Below are positions 49,755 to 61,609 of a stretch of 64,000 bases of DNA, in pieces. A program made the position numbers and the translations under genes. The stretch is from NCBI GenBank assembly GCA_944474755.1, contig OX104119.1, forward strand, positions 44,231,927-44,295,926. Direction: 5' to 3'. The notes beneath the pieces were generated by a model. It worked only from the letters and a program-made list of their open reading frames with translations. It had not been told where the DNA came from and searched no databases. Numbering within the stretch: the stretch's first letter is position 1; each line of letters begins with the position of its first letter. Origin of the DNA: Limnoperna fortunei. Lineage: Eukaryota > Mollusca > Bivalvia > Mytilida > Modiolidae.

Positions 49755-49870
49755 TAACCTTCAACAAAGATTGCTAGTTTTCCAGCCAAAGTTCAAAGGT
49801 TCTCCCACATTCTATGGTAGCTAAAAAATTTATGAAATCTGTGGGGAAATGCTCATTAAAAAGATAAGAT
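49755..49870 (+). mobile_element. Decayed SINE body relic
   Basis: 'caacaaagattgctagttttccagccaaagttcaaaggttctcccac' follows the SINE order GACAAGGATTGCCAGTTTTCC...GGGGGTTCTCTCC. Head and tail are not clear. Confidence 0.45.
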
Positions 49871-49875
49871 AAAAG

Positions 49876-51001
49876 ACAAGTGTGGACACAGAAAAATGTC
49901 TCGCCTGCATTCAGCATCAGTAACAAAAATAAATTTCGTCATAAGCATTACGTAAATAGCATTAAATATCAGCAGCTGCCTGTATACCAAATATTGTCAC
50001 CATACCATGCATAGTTACAGAGGAACTGTCCTAATACAAAAACTTTAACGTAGTCGCTGGACTGTGAAATTGAGGTCAAGGTGAGGTGACTTCTACCAGA
50101 CAGTCATGTACTATTTATAAGCAACTTATATAACAAATATTGTCATCCTAACATGCATGGTTACAGGGGAACAGCCGTAACATAGTCGTAACATAACCTC
50201 TTTAACATACCGGTAGTCGCTTGACCGTGAAATTGAGGTCAAGGTCAGGTGACACCTACCAGACAGTCATGTACTAGTCATCAGCAACCTATATACCAAA
50301 TATTGTCATCCTACCATGCATGGTAACAGAGTAACTGCCGTAACCCAAAAACTTTAACGTAGTCACTGGACCGTGAAATTGAGGTCAAGGTCAGGTGACA
50401 CCTACCAGACAGTCATGTACTAGTCATCAGCAACCTATATACCAAATATTGTCATCCTACCATGCATGGTTACAGAGGAACTGTCGTAACACAAAAACTT
50501 TAACGTAGTCGCTGGACCGTAAAATTGAGGTCAAGGTCAGGTGACACCTACCAGACAGTCATGTACTAGTCATCAGCAACCTATACACCAAATATTGTCA
50601 TCCTACCATGCGTAGTTACAGAGGAACTGTCGTAACCCAAAAACTTTAACGTAGTCGCTGGACCGTGAAATTGAGGTCAAGGTCAGGTGACACCTATTAG
50701 TCATGTACTAGTCATCAGCAACCTATACACCAAATATTGTCATCCTACCATGCGTAGTTACAGAGGAACAGTCGTAACCCAAAAACTTTAACGTAGTCGC
50801 TGGACCTTGAAATTGAGGTCAAGGTCAGGTGACAGGTGACTGACTGGCAAGTACTCATCATAAGCTACCTCTGGACCAAATTTGATGGACCTAGGGCTTC
50901 TGCTTACAAATATATGAAGCAAGATGTCAAGTGTTTACGCCGCCGCCGCCGGATTCCCATACATATGTCTCGCCTCCAGCGACTTTCGTCGCAGGCGAGA
51001 C
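49876..51001 (-). mobile_element. Helentron-like tandem-core element, minus strand (6 core units)
   Basis: This is the inverse-orientation copy of the element at 33321. It begins ACAAGTGTGGACACAG with GTCTCGCCTGC nearby, and ends AGGCGAGACAAA after the hairpin TCTCGCCTCCAGCGACTTTCGTCGCAGGCGAGA. The core has about six monomers, with 'tgaggtcaagg' at about 50071, 50234, 50380, 50526, 50672 and 50814. Most spacings are 146 bp; the first is longer because of an internal duplication. Confidence 0.85.
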
Positions 51002-51239
51002 AAAAAATTGTTTGCTGATTATCACTGGAAATGGTTCCATTAATATTCAATGTTTTTTCCTTCTGAGCTAGAGCATTGTGGTGTATACCAATTTAAATTT
51101 AAATTCAGTATTTGGTTAGTGTCCCTTCTTTTCATTTTGACGACAATGTCTGCTTGCTTTGATTTAGTCTGTACCAGTAACTGAACAAGCAAGGACTATT
51201 TGTATGTGTGTATTACTTTTGTATGTATTATTATTTGTC

Positions 51240-52265
51240 TGTTGACATCTGTATGCAATATATTTTAAACTCCATTAAAAGAGAGAGTTTTTTATTTACC
51301 AAAATATAAAATTGCAAAAGTTTAAATACACAAAATTTGTTCAAACTTTTCATATTTGCACAAACTTCTAAATTATTTGGTTATACTGGTCCCAGATATT
51401 TGTAATTACAAAATTTGTATTGACATACTTGTGCTGCAAGATAATATAAATTTAAGGCACAATACATGACTTTTTGTAATAAAATATATGGTCTGTGATT
51501 TCTATAAACAGTTCATATCATCAAACTACATCTAGGTACTGGGGTAGGTGATTAAAAATTCAAGGTAATTTGAAGCAGCTTGAAATCCTCAGATCTTAAT
51601 ATTTCTTATGTGATTTTGGCCTGCCAAAATTAGGCTACATATCAAATTTAACTTAGTGATGAATCTGTTTTTGTTACCTAGATGGATAGCTAAAAAATAT
51701 TGGACAGAAGACCATCAAAAGTACAATTGAGGCCATATTAACTTTAAATTGAACAAGGAATTCTTAACAGATGTTTAGTGTTTTTTTGTTAAATACATCT
51801 AGTTTCTTTATTTACTTGATAAATTGTTCATTACCCCTGGAATATATGTTCATAACTCTGCATCACAGTTAAAATGTTACCTATTTTTACAACTGGTTGA
51901 AATTGCCCGATATAGAAGTGAAGCTTATAAAAATATAAACTGCAAGAGCAATTCCAATGTACAAAATGTCTTTGGCAAGAGTTATGAAGAGGTTATAATT
52001 TGATAATATAAAAAATGGAAATGTTTTTAAAACAACAAAAAATATCAAAAACAATTGTTTATAGTATTGCCTAAGCTACTGGGAACAAAAATTGTCTAAG
52101 CCCAAGGGCCATAAACCATTCCAGTTTAAGCATGAGGCAGGATTATAAAATAATGTTCAATTAATGCTGTTCAATAGTTTCTTCTGTGCTCATTATGTGC
52201 CTCTTTTAAGGGCAGTAAACTTAATGTCATGATTAATACACTAGGTTTTGGAAGGTTTGGGGTGG
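51240..52265. repeat. Segmental duplication, unit A left part
   Basis: This stretch matches 56010-56660 in order and orientation. For example, 'ttaaggcacaatacatgact...gtaataaaatatatgg' corresponds to 'tatggcacaacacatgtatgtaataaaatatatg', and 'aaaccattccagtttaagcatgaggcagga' to 'aaaccattcaagtttaagcccgagacagaa'. No coding frame is conserved. Confidence 0.65.
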
Positions 52266-52674
52266 ATAGAAACCAGAGGCTCTTAAGAGCCTGTATTGCT
52301 CGCCTGATTTTATAGGCAATGAAGATGGCATTTCCCTGAAGATAAACTAGGTCCTGTAATTTTCAATACATTTTAAAGAGGACCTTCAAAAAATATTGCT
52401 AGTAAGTTTTGTTTCCATTAGTTATTTATTTTCAGAGAAGATTTTTTTTTAAATTTTCCCATAGGTCCTATGTTAAACTAAGTCCTGTGGTGGCAGCCAT
52501 TTTGAATTTCTAATTGGCATAAAAAAACATAAACTTTAGTGAGAACCATCCAAACAATATTGCTAGTCTGTTTTGTTCCATTAGTTAACCAGTTTGAGAG
52601 GAAGCCGTTTTAAACCTTTTCCCATAGGGTCCAAAGTTAAACTAAGTCCTGCTGTGGCACCAGTTCTGATTTTA

Positions 52675-52936
52675 TTTGTATTTTGTTTTGTATGGTGTTT
52701 TAACGCCACTTTCAGCAATTTTTCAGCTATTTCATGGCGTCCAGTTTTTATTGGGGGAGGAAGCCGGAGTACCCGGAGAGAACCCCCGACCTGCGGTAGG
52801 AAAACTGGCAATCCTTGTCAATTAAGATTGGAGTCAAGCACACCCTGCCCGCAGTGAGAATCGAACCCACAATCTCAGTGTTGACAGACCACGTGATCAA
52901 TAGTAGAACTACCTTGACCACTAGGCCACCGAGGCC
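52675..52936 (-). mobile_element. SINE, full length, nested in the tandem-core element
   Basis: A complete minus-strand copy with TTTGTTTTGTATGG tail side and GGCCTCGGTGGCCTAGTGG head side. It is flanked by a perfect 15-bp duplication CCAGTTCTGATTTTA (52660-52674 and 52937-52951), the longest seen for this family here. Confidence 0.93.
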
Positions 52937-53056
52937 CCAGTTCTGATTTTAAGATTGGCATAAAAAACATAAACGTTATAGAGGACCATCCAAGCATAAT
53001 TGGTAGTATGTTTTGTTTCGATTGGTTAACCGGTTTCAAAAAAGAAGCCTTTTTAA

Positions 53057-53160
53057 CCTTTTTCCCCTTGGGGTCCAATAATATATTAAGTCCTCCGGTG
53101 GTGGCCAAACCTTTTTCCCCTTGGGGTCCAATAACATACTAAGTCCTCCGGTGGTGGCCA
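53057..53160. repeat. ~50-bp direct duplication
   Basis: 'ctttttccccttggggtcca' to 'cctccggtggtggcca' occurs twice in succession with two differences, a local duplication inside one monomer. Confidence 0.85.
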
Positions 53161-53627
53161 TTCATAGAGGACAATCCAAGCAATATTGCTAGCAAATTTT
53201 GTTTCCATTGGTTAACCGGTTTCAGAAAAGAAGCCTTTAAAAACTTTTTCACATAGGGTCCTATGTTAAACTGTCCTTCGGATAGGCATTAAAAACATAA
53301 ACTTTATAGAGGACCATCCAAACAATATTGCTAATAAGTTTTATTTTGATGGGTTAACCGGTTTCAGCTAAGAAGCCTTTTCTTACTTTTTCCCCATAGG
53401 GTCCTATGTTAAAGTAAGACCTGCGGTAGAAGCCATATTAGTATTCCAATTCAAATAAAATACACAAACTTTGAAAGAGCCATCCAATTAACATCATGGC
53501 CAAGTTTGGTTTCAATGGGCCAAGTGGTTTAAGAAGATTAAAACGTAAAAATTTTACAGACGCAGATGACCAGGACGACGACGGAGACAAAGTGATATCA
53601 ATAGCTCACATGACCCTTTGAGCTAAA

Positions 53628-53988
53628 AAGGATGGGGAAATTATGTATCAGAGTATAAGGAAACCCATCTTTTTAATTTTTCTAGTAAGATTAAACATTT
53701 ACAAATTGAATATAAGGAATATGGTGGGCAATAAATTTTTACCATATTTTAATAGATATGCCAAAAAAACAACCTGCATGCATAAAACAACCGATCTCAT
53801 TTGAAATAAAGCCTTCCATGAAACTACTAAAATACAAAAGAAATTGCACAACACACTTACATACATGATTATGCATTTTATGCTATTGATATTTTAATAT
53901 GTGTTTGCATATATCTTACCTTATTTTGACATTCCACTACAGATCTAGAATCAAATCATTCTCTACATTTGTACTTTGCCTATGTTTA
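53628..53988. repeat. Segmental duplication, unit A right part
   Basis: 'aggaaacccatctttttaatttttc...caacctgcatgcataaaacaaccgatctcatttg' corresponds to 56698-56880 'aggaaacccatctttttagtttctg...caacggacatgtataaaaaatgaaccaatctcattgg'. 53930-53960 'ctacagatctagaatcaaa' recurs near 57827. Confidence 0.65.
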
Positions 53989-55559
53989 GTAAGGCCACAC
54001 CAATTTAATTTCTTGTTCTTCGGATTTTTGTCATTTTAAAACGGGGCGAGCGAGCGAAATAATAATTTTAATATTATTATTTGGATTTTCAAAAAATCAT
54101 AGGCGAACAGAAAAATTTGAGGCGAGCAATAACTTTTTTTAATTTTTATTTTTTTTAAATAAGAAAATATACTTTCATCAATGTATATATTCGCAAAATT
54201 CAGTTTCATTGTGATTTTCTTTCAGAATTGGGCATACTATGCTTACCTGAAGTTTACCAAAGCATTTAAATGAATAAATGAATTATATTTTGTAATTATG
54301 GGTTCATCATTCAATTTATGTACAATCAATTGCACCTTTTAAACAATTCAGTATTGTAGGTCATATACAACATACTACATATATGACTTTCAAAGCATTA
54401 GAGACAGATGGAAGCAAAAGAATGCATACATGTCACATCTTCATTTGCAAAAATATATTTTTTAGACCTATATTTAAAATGCACAACTGACTACACTGTA
54501 CATCATTTTATTGATGAAGCTTTCTACAGGAATGAATTTTAAAATGTCATAAAATAAGTTATATCCTATTCATTGTGTTTGCTGTAATATTCCCATTTAG
54601 TGAGACTTTCCCTTTTGATTGAACAACCAAAGACAATCCAAAATTATAGATACATGGTGTCCAATGTCCAATTTTTGAGAGAAAAAATTCAAGTCCCATG
54701 CAAGCCATTAGAAAACTGAGATATATATGAAAAATGACAATAAGACAACAACCAGTTCAAACAGTTATATGCTGACTCTTAATATGCTGACTCTTAATAA
54801 AAATTACTTTAACTTTTCCACAAATAACACTGAACAACCATTACCAGTAATTTCATTTTCTTTTTTTTTTGGATATATCACAACCCTTGCAACAATGTGA
54901 ACAAATTTAATAAGCATTGTAGTTTCTGTGGTCATTTTGTTTTATCTTGGTGGAGATAAACAAAAAATCGAATGTGCTTCATTACTGAGGCTAAATGTTC
55001 ACCATGCTGTTGCAACCAAAAGTTTCGAAGTGTCAGTCGAATTAAGTTTTTTGGTACTGATCATGATCTGGCAATCCTGCTCCAACATCCTATCTTCTAT
55101 AAATACAAATATTACTTACGAACTTTTATTTCACATTTTTTATATTTGAATGTTCCTGTAACCTCCTTTTACGTTCATGTCGGTGCTAACCTAAGGTCGA
55201 AATGTTTGATTTTGACACATATTTGAAAAAGCTGTGCCTAGCACCACCACTGAAATAAATCGCCGTGTTTGGACAACCATGCCTTCCTTTATGACAAATA
55301 TCCACACTACTAAAACGGTATGATTGTTTCTTTTCCTTTTTCAAAATTTATACCAATATTTTTGTTTGTTTGTGATGCAATAAAACGGCAGGTTACATTA
55401 AGCGTTCACAAGATTACGATTTCAAAAAAGTAAAATAAAAATTCCGGATGACTTTCCCGGAGCGGGGAGCGGAAATTTTTTTTTAATATTATTTTTTCGA
55501 TTTCGTTAAAATATGTGCGGTCGGGTCCGTAGAACAAGAAATTTATTTGGTGTGGCCTA
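53989..55559. mobile_element. 1.57-kb TIR element (TTAGGCCACACC ends)
   Basis: The left end reads TAAGGCCACACCAATTTAAT then TTCTTGTTCTTCGGA. The right end is its inverse: TCCGTAGAACAAGAAATTTATTTGGTGTGGCCTAA. The terminal repeats are about 38 bp with few mismatches. Inside are GC-rich motifs 'ggggcgagcgagcg' and 'cggagcggggagcgg'. No transposase is recognisable in its short frames. Confidence 0.85.
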
Positions 55560-55619
55560 AGAAAATTAAAAATGCATCTTTGGCAAATAACAAATCCCTT
55601 AAATCTTTTCATAGGAAAG

Positions 55620-56940
55620 TTTTCATATAACTTTTGGTAAATATCAATAAATATACCTGAAATTGAATTTACAAACTAAATTTCTAATATTTCTAAAAAG
55701 CCTGTTGTGGAATTTTTATAACAAAACAAATATACATTCATATAACAATCACACTTAATGGAACTATACAACTATTATCACAGAAAAATGTAGAAGAATC
55801 ACGTAATCAAAAGACATATCATAATGTAATCCAATGTAATTCATAAAACAATGGATACACATTTCTGAAATTAATTACTTTTACAGCAAAGTTATACTAC
55901 ATACTAGAACAAATAAAGTTGTCAATTTGAACCAAAAAAAACCCATTCATTACAAAAATAATAAGCATCTTTTTTCTTTTTACATTAATAATTTGATAGT
56001 ATTCAAGAAATACTCTGTACCCTATTCAAATTCATTACACCAATATTTGTTAAAAATGGTTTGGTTTGTTTAAATAAAATTTATTAATAAATTGCAAAAG
56101 AACAACCCTTCATAACTGCAGAAACTGACGAACTAATTCTGTTATATTTGTCACAGACATTTATAAAACACTACATTTGAATCAACCAATTTATGGCACA
56201 ACACATGTATGTAATAAAATATATGTAATTGTGAAATTAATATCAACAGCTCATCATCAATCTGCATATTGACAGATGATAAAAAATTCTGGTAATTTAA
56301 GGCAGGTAATGTGCTTCCAATTATCAATTAATAAAATGCCAAACAATGTCAATATATACAAAATGTGTTGGCAATGACCTATATAAAGCTAACAATTTGA
56401 TCGTATTATGTATGGAAATGTTTTTAAAAACAAAATTTCATCACCAATAAAATGCTCTAAATAAAAGCAAAATAGATAATTAAAAGATTTACCAGTAAAC
56501 CATTCAAGTTTAAGCCCGAGACAGAATTAGAAATGGAATGTTATATTAAACATCTTTAATTAATGTTGTGTACTACTTGGCTCTGTTGTATGTTAATTTC
56601 TTCATTATACCAGTCAATGACAGGATAAGTCCAAAGAGGGGAGGTAAGTAAGGGATTAGAGTATTAATGGTGTAGGGGTAATTATGTCATCAGATTGTTA
56701 GGAAACCCATCTTTTTAGTTTCTGAATTTTTCAGATCAGTTTAAATATAGTAACTTTGTTCAAGACAACTGAATGTAAGCAATATAGTGGGGAAATACAT
56801 TTTTATCCTATTTAAATAACTAGGCAGAAAAAAACAACGGACATGTATAAAAAATGAACCAATCTCATTGGAAATAAGCTCTGCTTCAAAATGGTAGCAT
56901 GAAATTACAAAAATATACAAAAATAGGGCATCTAATGGGA
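55620..56940. repeat. Segmental duplication, unit B
   Basis: AT-rich sequence matching unit A (51240-52265 and 53628-53960) without the inserted tandem-core element. Its start also matches unit C: 'caactattatcacagaaaaatgtag' (about 55770) and 'aagttatactacatactagaacaaataaagttg' (about 55890) recur near 58130 and 58525. Confidence 0.6.
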
Positions 56941-56950
56941 CATTAAATGA

Positions 56951-57326
56951 TACCCCGCCACGATATTCATCAATAGTTAAATATATTTGTATATACTAGT
57001 ATACTATACTGTATATACTATACATCCACTATATACTAGTATATAGAGACAGAAAGAATTGAGTTATCTTTCTTAGACCAGAAAATTTCATTATTGTAAA
57101 ATTTTGAAAATTTACAAATGGCAAAACTTCAATAATATTTTTCGGATCATCCTGAAAATTGAACTTGACCTGTATTTTATTGTACTGAACAGCTGTGCAA
57201 AATATCATTCAAATCCTCTGAGGCGTTTTCAAGTTATCATCTGGAAACCTACGGGGGATGGACGGACAGACACCGAACGAAACTGAGGGTATAACATAAT
57301 ACCTCGCCACTTTGTGTGGCGGGGTA
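56951..57326. mobile_element. MITE with TACCCCGCCAC ends
   Basis: It begins TACCCCGCCAC and ends GTGGCGGGGTA, with an inner inverted partial ATAATACCTCGCCAC. The sequence 'gatggacggacagacaccgaac' near the right end is a common phrase of molluscan dispersed repeats. About 375 bp, non-coding. Confidence 0.8.
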
Positions 57327-57344
57327 TAAAAATTACACACTTGA

Positions 57345-58560
57345 TTTTGCATTTGATAATAGAATTTTATGACTGATATATCATTAAGTGCTTATGTCAT
57401 CCTGTTATAGATCGAGATTTAAAAAAATATATCTATATTTTTATTTTGCTACACTTTTTACACTTTTGTACGACATTTTTAAAATGGATCTTAAATATTG
57501 GAAAATTTTAAATCCTATAAAACTATTCACATGAAAGTTTTAAATATAATTGCTCAATAGCATTTAATATATTTTAAAATTTGACTTTAATTAACAAACT
57601 AAAATTTCATAAAATACTTAATATTTAAAAAAATGATAGGTGGAGAATGTTCCAACATACAGTTTACCAACAGAAGAGAGATCACTTATACTCATATAAC
57701 ACTTAACAAAACAAATGTGGCAAGAAGGTACTAAAAATAAACAACAAATTACATACATTATTACGCATTTTATAATAAAATTTTATGACATCCCTATGTA
57801 AATATGTGCTTATGTCATCTCGTTACAGATCTAGAATTAAAAAGAATATCTATATTTGTATTTCCCTACACTTTTGATATTTTATTCTTAAAATGGATCT
57901 TTAATATTGGAAAAGTTAAAATACTATAAAACTACTCATGAAAGTGTTCAAATATAATTGATCAATAGCATTCAATATATTTTAAAATTTTTAATTAAAT
58001 TTACACACTAAAATTTCATAGAAAGCTTAATATTTCTAAAATGTTTGTTGGAGAATATCTCCAACATACAGATAACTAACAGAAGAAAAATAACTTATAC
58101 TAATATAATTCTTAATAAAACAATTCAACTATTATCACAGAAATGTAGCAGGATCCTATGTTATTCTTTACATATATCTTACCTAAATAAGACAATTAGG
58201 TTTTCAAAAATTTTCTATGAAAGTAGACAACTTACAGTAAGGGGTGACAATACAATGGTCTACCAGTCCACAATTATGTTGTCTCATGTCTTAGCGGAAA
58301 TTGATCCCGAGACAATCCAGATTTTTCAAACCATAAATTAAATTGCTTCTTGCTAGCAGGGTACATTTTAAAGAATAGGAAATAGCTATGGTCCGCTTAT
58401 AGATAAAAAATCATTCTTTTTTAGGAAGACAACCCACTGTGTAAACAATTGGAATTTTCAACTAATATGGAAGCAACAATTGTGTAATATTCCAAAGTTA
58501 ATTTTGTACATGATTTTCAGCTAAGTTATACTACATAGATGAACAGATGAAGTTGTGACA
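57345..58560. repeat. ~410-bp tandem duplication (unit C)
   Basis: Two adjacent units start at about 57345 and 57765. Each runs through 'gtgcttatgtcatc...agatc', 'ctatattt', 'aaaatggatct(t)aaatattggaaaa', 'caatagcattYaatatattttaaaattt', 'aaatttcata' and 'gttggagaat'. The array follows unit B, so the whole region has grown by repeated duplication. Confidence 0.7.
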
Positions 58561-58876
58561 TTAAGCAAAAAATAAACATTTTGTGCGTGTCTTTTTAAAT
58601 ATATCAATACACAATAATGGGTTTTGATATTGTTATACACAATACTGGTGTTTTTATATTGTTAATACTGTGTTTTTATTAACTTGAAACAGAATTCTGT
58701 GCACTGTATTCAACAAAGTTGCATTGTCTTAAGTAGTCCATCAGCTTCAATGTTTATTTTCCTATTCTTCAACATAGGTTTCTTGCTGCTGAAAAAGATG
58801 AATTAATGAAAGGAATATTAATTCTTTATCAAGACAATAATTATTTTTTATGAACACATTCTTATGTATGTATATG
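58560..58876. other. AT-rich, nothing recognised
   Basis: No exon or clear repeat seen. Confidence 0.4.
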
Positions 58877-60252
58877 CAGGGTTTTCAAAAGTAGGCAGTA
58901 GGGGGCGGAATCCTACTCTCACCAAAAGCGCCGGCTACTTTAATATCCAGAAAAGTAATAAAAGTTACAAAAAATTATGTGTCGTAATTCTCCTTATCTT
59001 AATTTATCGATGCCGGTAAATATCATTAGCATTGAGGAAGTAAAACATGATGTTTATTTACGCTAAATTTAGATGAGAGATTTACCGGTCGCTGATTGGT
59101 CGTCTATAATTAGGGTTGATTGCTCGGAAGGTTTCATCAGATATGGACGTTTATAAAACGAAAAGACCTTGAGGTGTTCCGAAAAATTAATAAAACACGA
59201 GATGTTTTCATGAAACGATCAAATACAACCCTGTTTGGTTTTGGTTTTAAGAAAACCCGAAGAGATCACACGGGTACGTTTCAAAGCAACAGAAACATTG
59301 AATATGAAGTTTATTTTTATGTTACCAGTTACCAAATCTGTAAAAACCGCCTTTATCAGGCGAACCACTTCCACAACGTATGTGTCGGTCCTAATGCTTA
59401 TAAAATCCTCAGTAGACTAAAAGTAATATAAGCTGACTTGCGTCGACTAATATGTCGAATAAATGAAAATATGATGTAATAAATTAAATAGAAGAACAGT
59501 TGACACTTGTTACTTGTTGTCTTTTTTATAAAGCCCGGCCCACGTGGCCCAAAATATAATTTCAGCGAGACAGAAAATGTACTACAAAGTAAAAATATGA
59601 AACTCTCTGTATTGTGTAAAATGTGAGAAAAAGATGTCCATCTGAAGGACTTGTCTTTCATGTCAACTTGGTTGAAAAGGGGGATGCACCCACAAAATAT
59701 ATCTATTTGGTACACTGTATCTGCCCAAATTGAAAAAAAAATAAATAAAATAATTTGCATTGAATTTGCTGCTTGCTCTATCATGTCAATAGAACAGAAC
59801 AAAAAAAAAAATGTTTTGATAAACATGATAAAGAAAAGAAACCAAACAATTTTGAATTAATACACTTTAATACAACTTAATTCTCAAAATGTTGTCTACT
59901 ATCTGAGTAGCTTGTCTCAAAACATCAAGCACTGAAAGAAAAAGCAACAATGAACATGTCAAAATTTGAAATCATAATAAATTGAAAATACAACCTAAAC
60001 TTGGCATCTCATTTGTTGATATGAGACATACAAATTTCTAAGAAGATAGGCAAAAAGTTAAAAATTTTAAGTAAAAAAGGGTCATTTGAAAAACTAAAGT
60101 TTAGTTCCAGGAGACTGCCAGAATGCAGGATTTTGCGTTATTTACCCCAGAGCCGACCCCCGGCCGAAATAGGCCAGTGTTGCCGGCCGTCTTGTGTGGT
60201 TGCCTACTTTTTCTTTTGGAGACACCTACTCTAAAATTGGTTGAAAGCCCTG
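58877..60252. mobile_element. hAT-like element with CAGGG ends
   Basis: It begins CAGGGTTTTCAAAAGTAGGC and ends GGTTGAAAGCCCTG, inverted at the outer 12 bp. TATATG flanks both sides (58871-58876 and 60253-60258), close to a hAT duplication that has lost two bases of identity. GC-rich 'gcgccggctac' near the left and 'gttgccggccgtc' near the right are also inverted. It contains a 103-codon plus-strand frame (59120-59431). Confidence 0.7.
59120..59431 (+). pseudogene. Possible transposase N-terminal remnant in the hAT-like element
   Basis: The 103-residue frame is basic at its start (FIKRKDLEVFRKIN, FMKRSNTTLFGFGFKKTRRD). The MKRsnttLfgFgfKK pattern resembles the N-terminus of some animal hAT transposase proteins, which is only a resemblance. 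No zinc finger or dimerisation motif follows, so it would be non-functional. Confidence 0.25.
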
Positions 60253-60479
60253 TATATGAAGTACCAGCAATAAGGTACAAAGATGAAATATGTCCACCTT
60301 CTAATAATTTAAATTAGGCAAGCCATGAATTATATTGATAGTCAGAAGTGTCAAGCTAGCATGCACATTTAACAATTACCAAAGTAACAATTAACCAGTA
60401 ATGCCACAAAAAACTATAACCCCAAACATCCACATGTCTTAGGGTATTTGTTAGAATATAAGTACATGTAGCATCACAA

Positions 60480-60800
60480 ATTAAAGAATCTTTGTGAGCA
60501 TGCTCACATACCCCACTCTCCCACATATATATATAAAGTGCCATAAAATTGTGATCAGTAGTTTCATATATGTATTTTAACATTTTATAGGGGGGGGGGG
60601 GGGGGGGGAATAACTCCTACAAAAATATGATATCATAATTTTCTGTCTGCATATGGTGCCCTTCATTCCTACCATGTTTCATTAATTTCTGATCAGTAGT
60701 TACAGAGGAGTTGTGCTTACAAGAATAGGACTGACAGACAGACGGCAGGCACGACAGACCAGTCAAAAACATTATACCCTCCGTTGCCTGGGGTATAATA
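60480..60800. repeat. Dispersed repeat with poly-G tract
   Basis: 'gtgagcatgctcacatacccc' (left), a run of about 18-20 G (60590-60608), 'atttctgatcagtagttacagaggagttgtg', 'gacagacagacggcaggcacgacagacc' and 'attataccctccgttgcctggggtataata' (right hairpin) form a degraded dispersed element related to 36981-37230. Confidence 0.5.
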
Positions 60801-61059
60801 ACTTATGAAAACAGTTGCTCCCCCATCCCCAACCTGACAGATATAAAATGTAAAACCTTTATATTCTCTTTTTAACTGTTTTTTTTCTTAGCACATTCAG
60901 TGGTATGTCTGTTACATTTCCTATTGGTAGAACCGAAATAATAAACATGATCATTTTTAGCATCAAATATAAACCTGTTTTTATTAGATGCAAGCTTTAA
61001 AACAGGGTAAAGTCAAATATATATTCTATAACATTGTGTAAATATTCACCAATTAAATA

Positions 61060-61462
61060 CATGAACTCCTTTCTGCAGACCTTCTTGGACCATACTGGAT
61101 GGGTTTCCAGAGCTCAATCAAAAGAAGTGCCCAGTTATTCCCCAGGTCTCAGATAGAGGAAGCCCTCTTGTTGGAGAGCTGTCGGGTATTAATATGGAAG
61201 TGCTGGTCACAATCCACAGTATGTGATTGGATTGTGACACACTCTTTGCATGCTAAAGACCCCTTTTATAGATGTTGATTATAGTAGGCTCTTTCGGTAG
61301 GCTTTTCCACCCCTACCAAATACCCAATCCTTTTACAGTGGCATTCAATGGCATTCGAAATTATTCCACCTGTTGTCCTATTTCTCCATTTATTTATTTT
61401 TTGTTAATTGTTCTTTTCCTGAATTAGCTGAAATACAGCTTGCTGGACTCGAAGCAAACACC

Positions 61463-61490
<28 letters not shown>
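61060..61490 (+). mobile_element. Repeat ending in (AATC)n, SINE/LINE-like 3' end
   Basis: 'tgaaatacagcttgctggactcgaagcaaacaccc' followed by about six CAAT units is the typical 3' end of molluscan retroposons with AATC tails; a similar end lies near 48880. The upstream 350 bp probably belongs to the same element but has no recognisable frame. Confidence 0.45.
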
Positions 61491-61493
<3 letters not shown>

Positions 61494-61609
61494 GCAGACC
61501 TTCTATTAGCAAAGAAAATTCTTTTATACTTTAAAACACAAACGCTGAGCGATTTACAATCAAATAGTTAATATTTTTACTTTTAGTATAAAGGGATGAT
61601 AACTCTAAT

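Larger units (their letters stand above)
52271..53627. mobile_element. Second copy of the 166-bp tandem-core element
   Basis: The left end has the perfect palindrome GGCTCTTAAGAGCC (52278-52291). Core monomers marked by 'accatccaaacaatattgc' variants lie near 52379, 52543, 52980, 53167 and 53310. The right end is AGCTCACATGACCCTTTGAG. It is interrupted by a SINE at 52675-52936 and sits inside duplicated unit A, absent from unit B. Confidence 0.75.

Noticed and set aside
52594..52857. 87-codon frame over the SINE at 52675
   Set aside because: It is a translation of SINE and tandem-core repeat sequence.
54928..55226. Overlapping frames of 73 and 84 codons inside the 53989-55559 element
   Set aside because: Two frames overlap, neither has a transposase motif, and the element looks non-autonomous.
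58045..58341. 98-codon frame in the AT-rich duplication
   Set aside because: It lies in tandemly duplicated DNA and the frame is not conserved in the other units.
59398..59826. 142-codon minus-strand frame in the hAT-like element
   Set aside because: Very Phe/Ile-rich, no recognisable motif, and spans the stop side of the plus-strand frame; likely chance.
60588..60608. Poly-G run as a possible G-quadruplex regulator
   Set aside because: It sits in a degraded dispersed repeat with no gene nearby and homopolymer length is unreliable.
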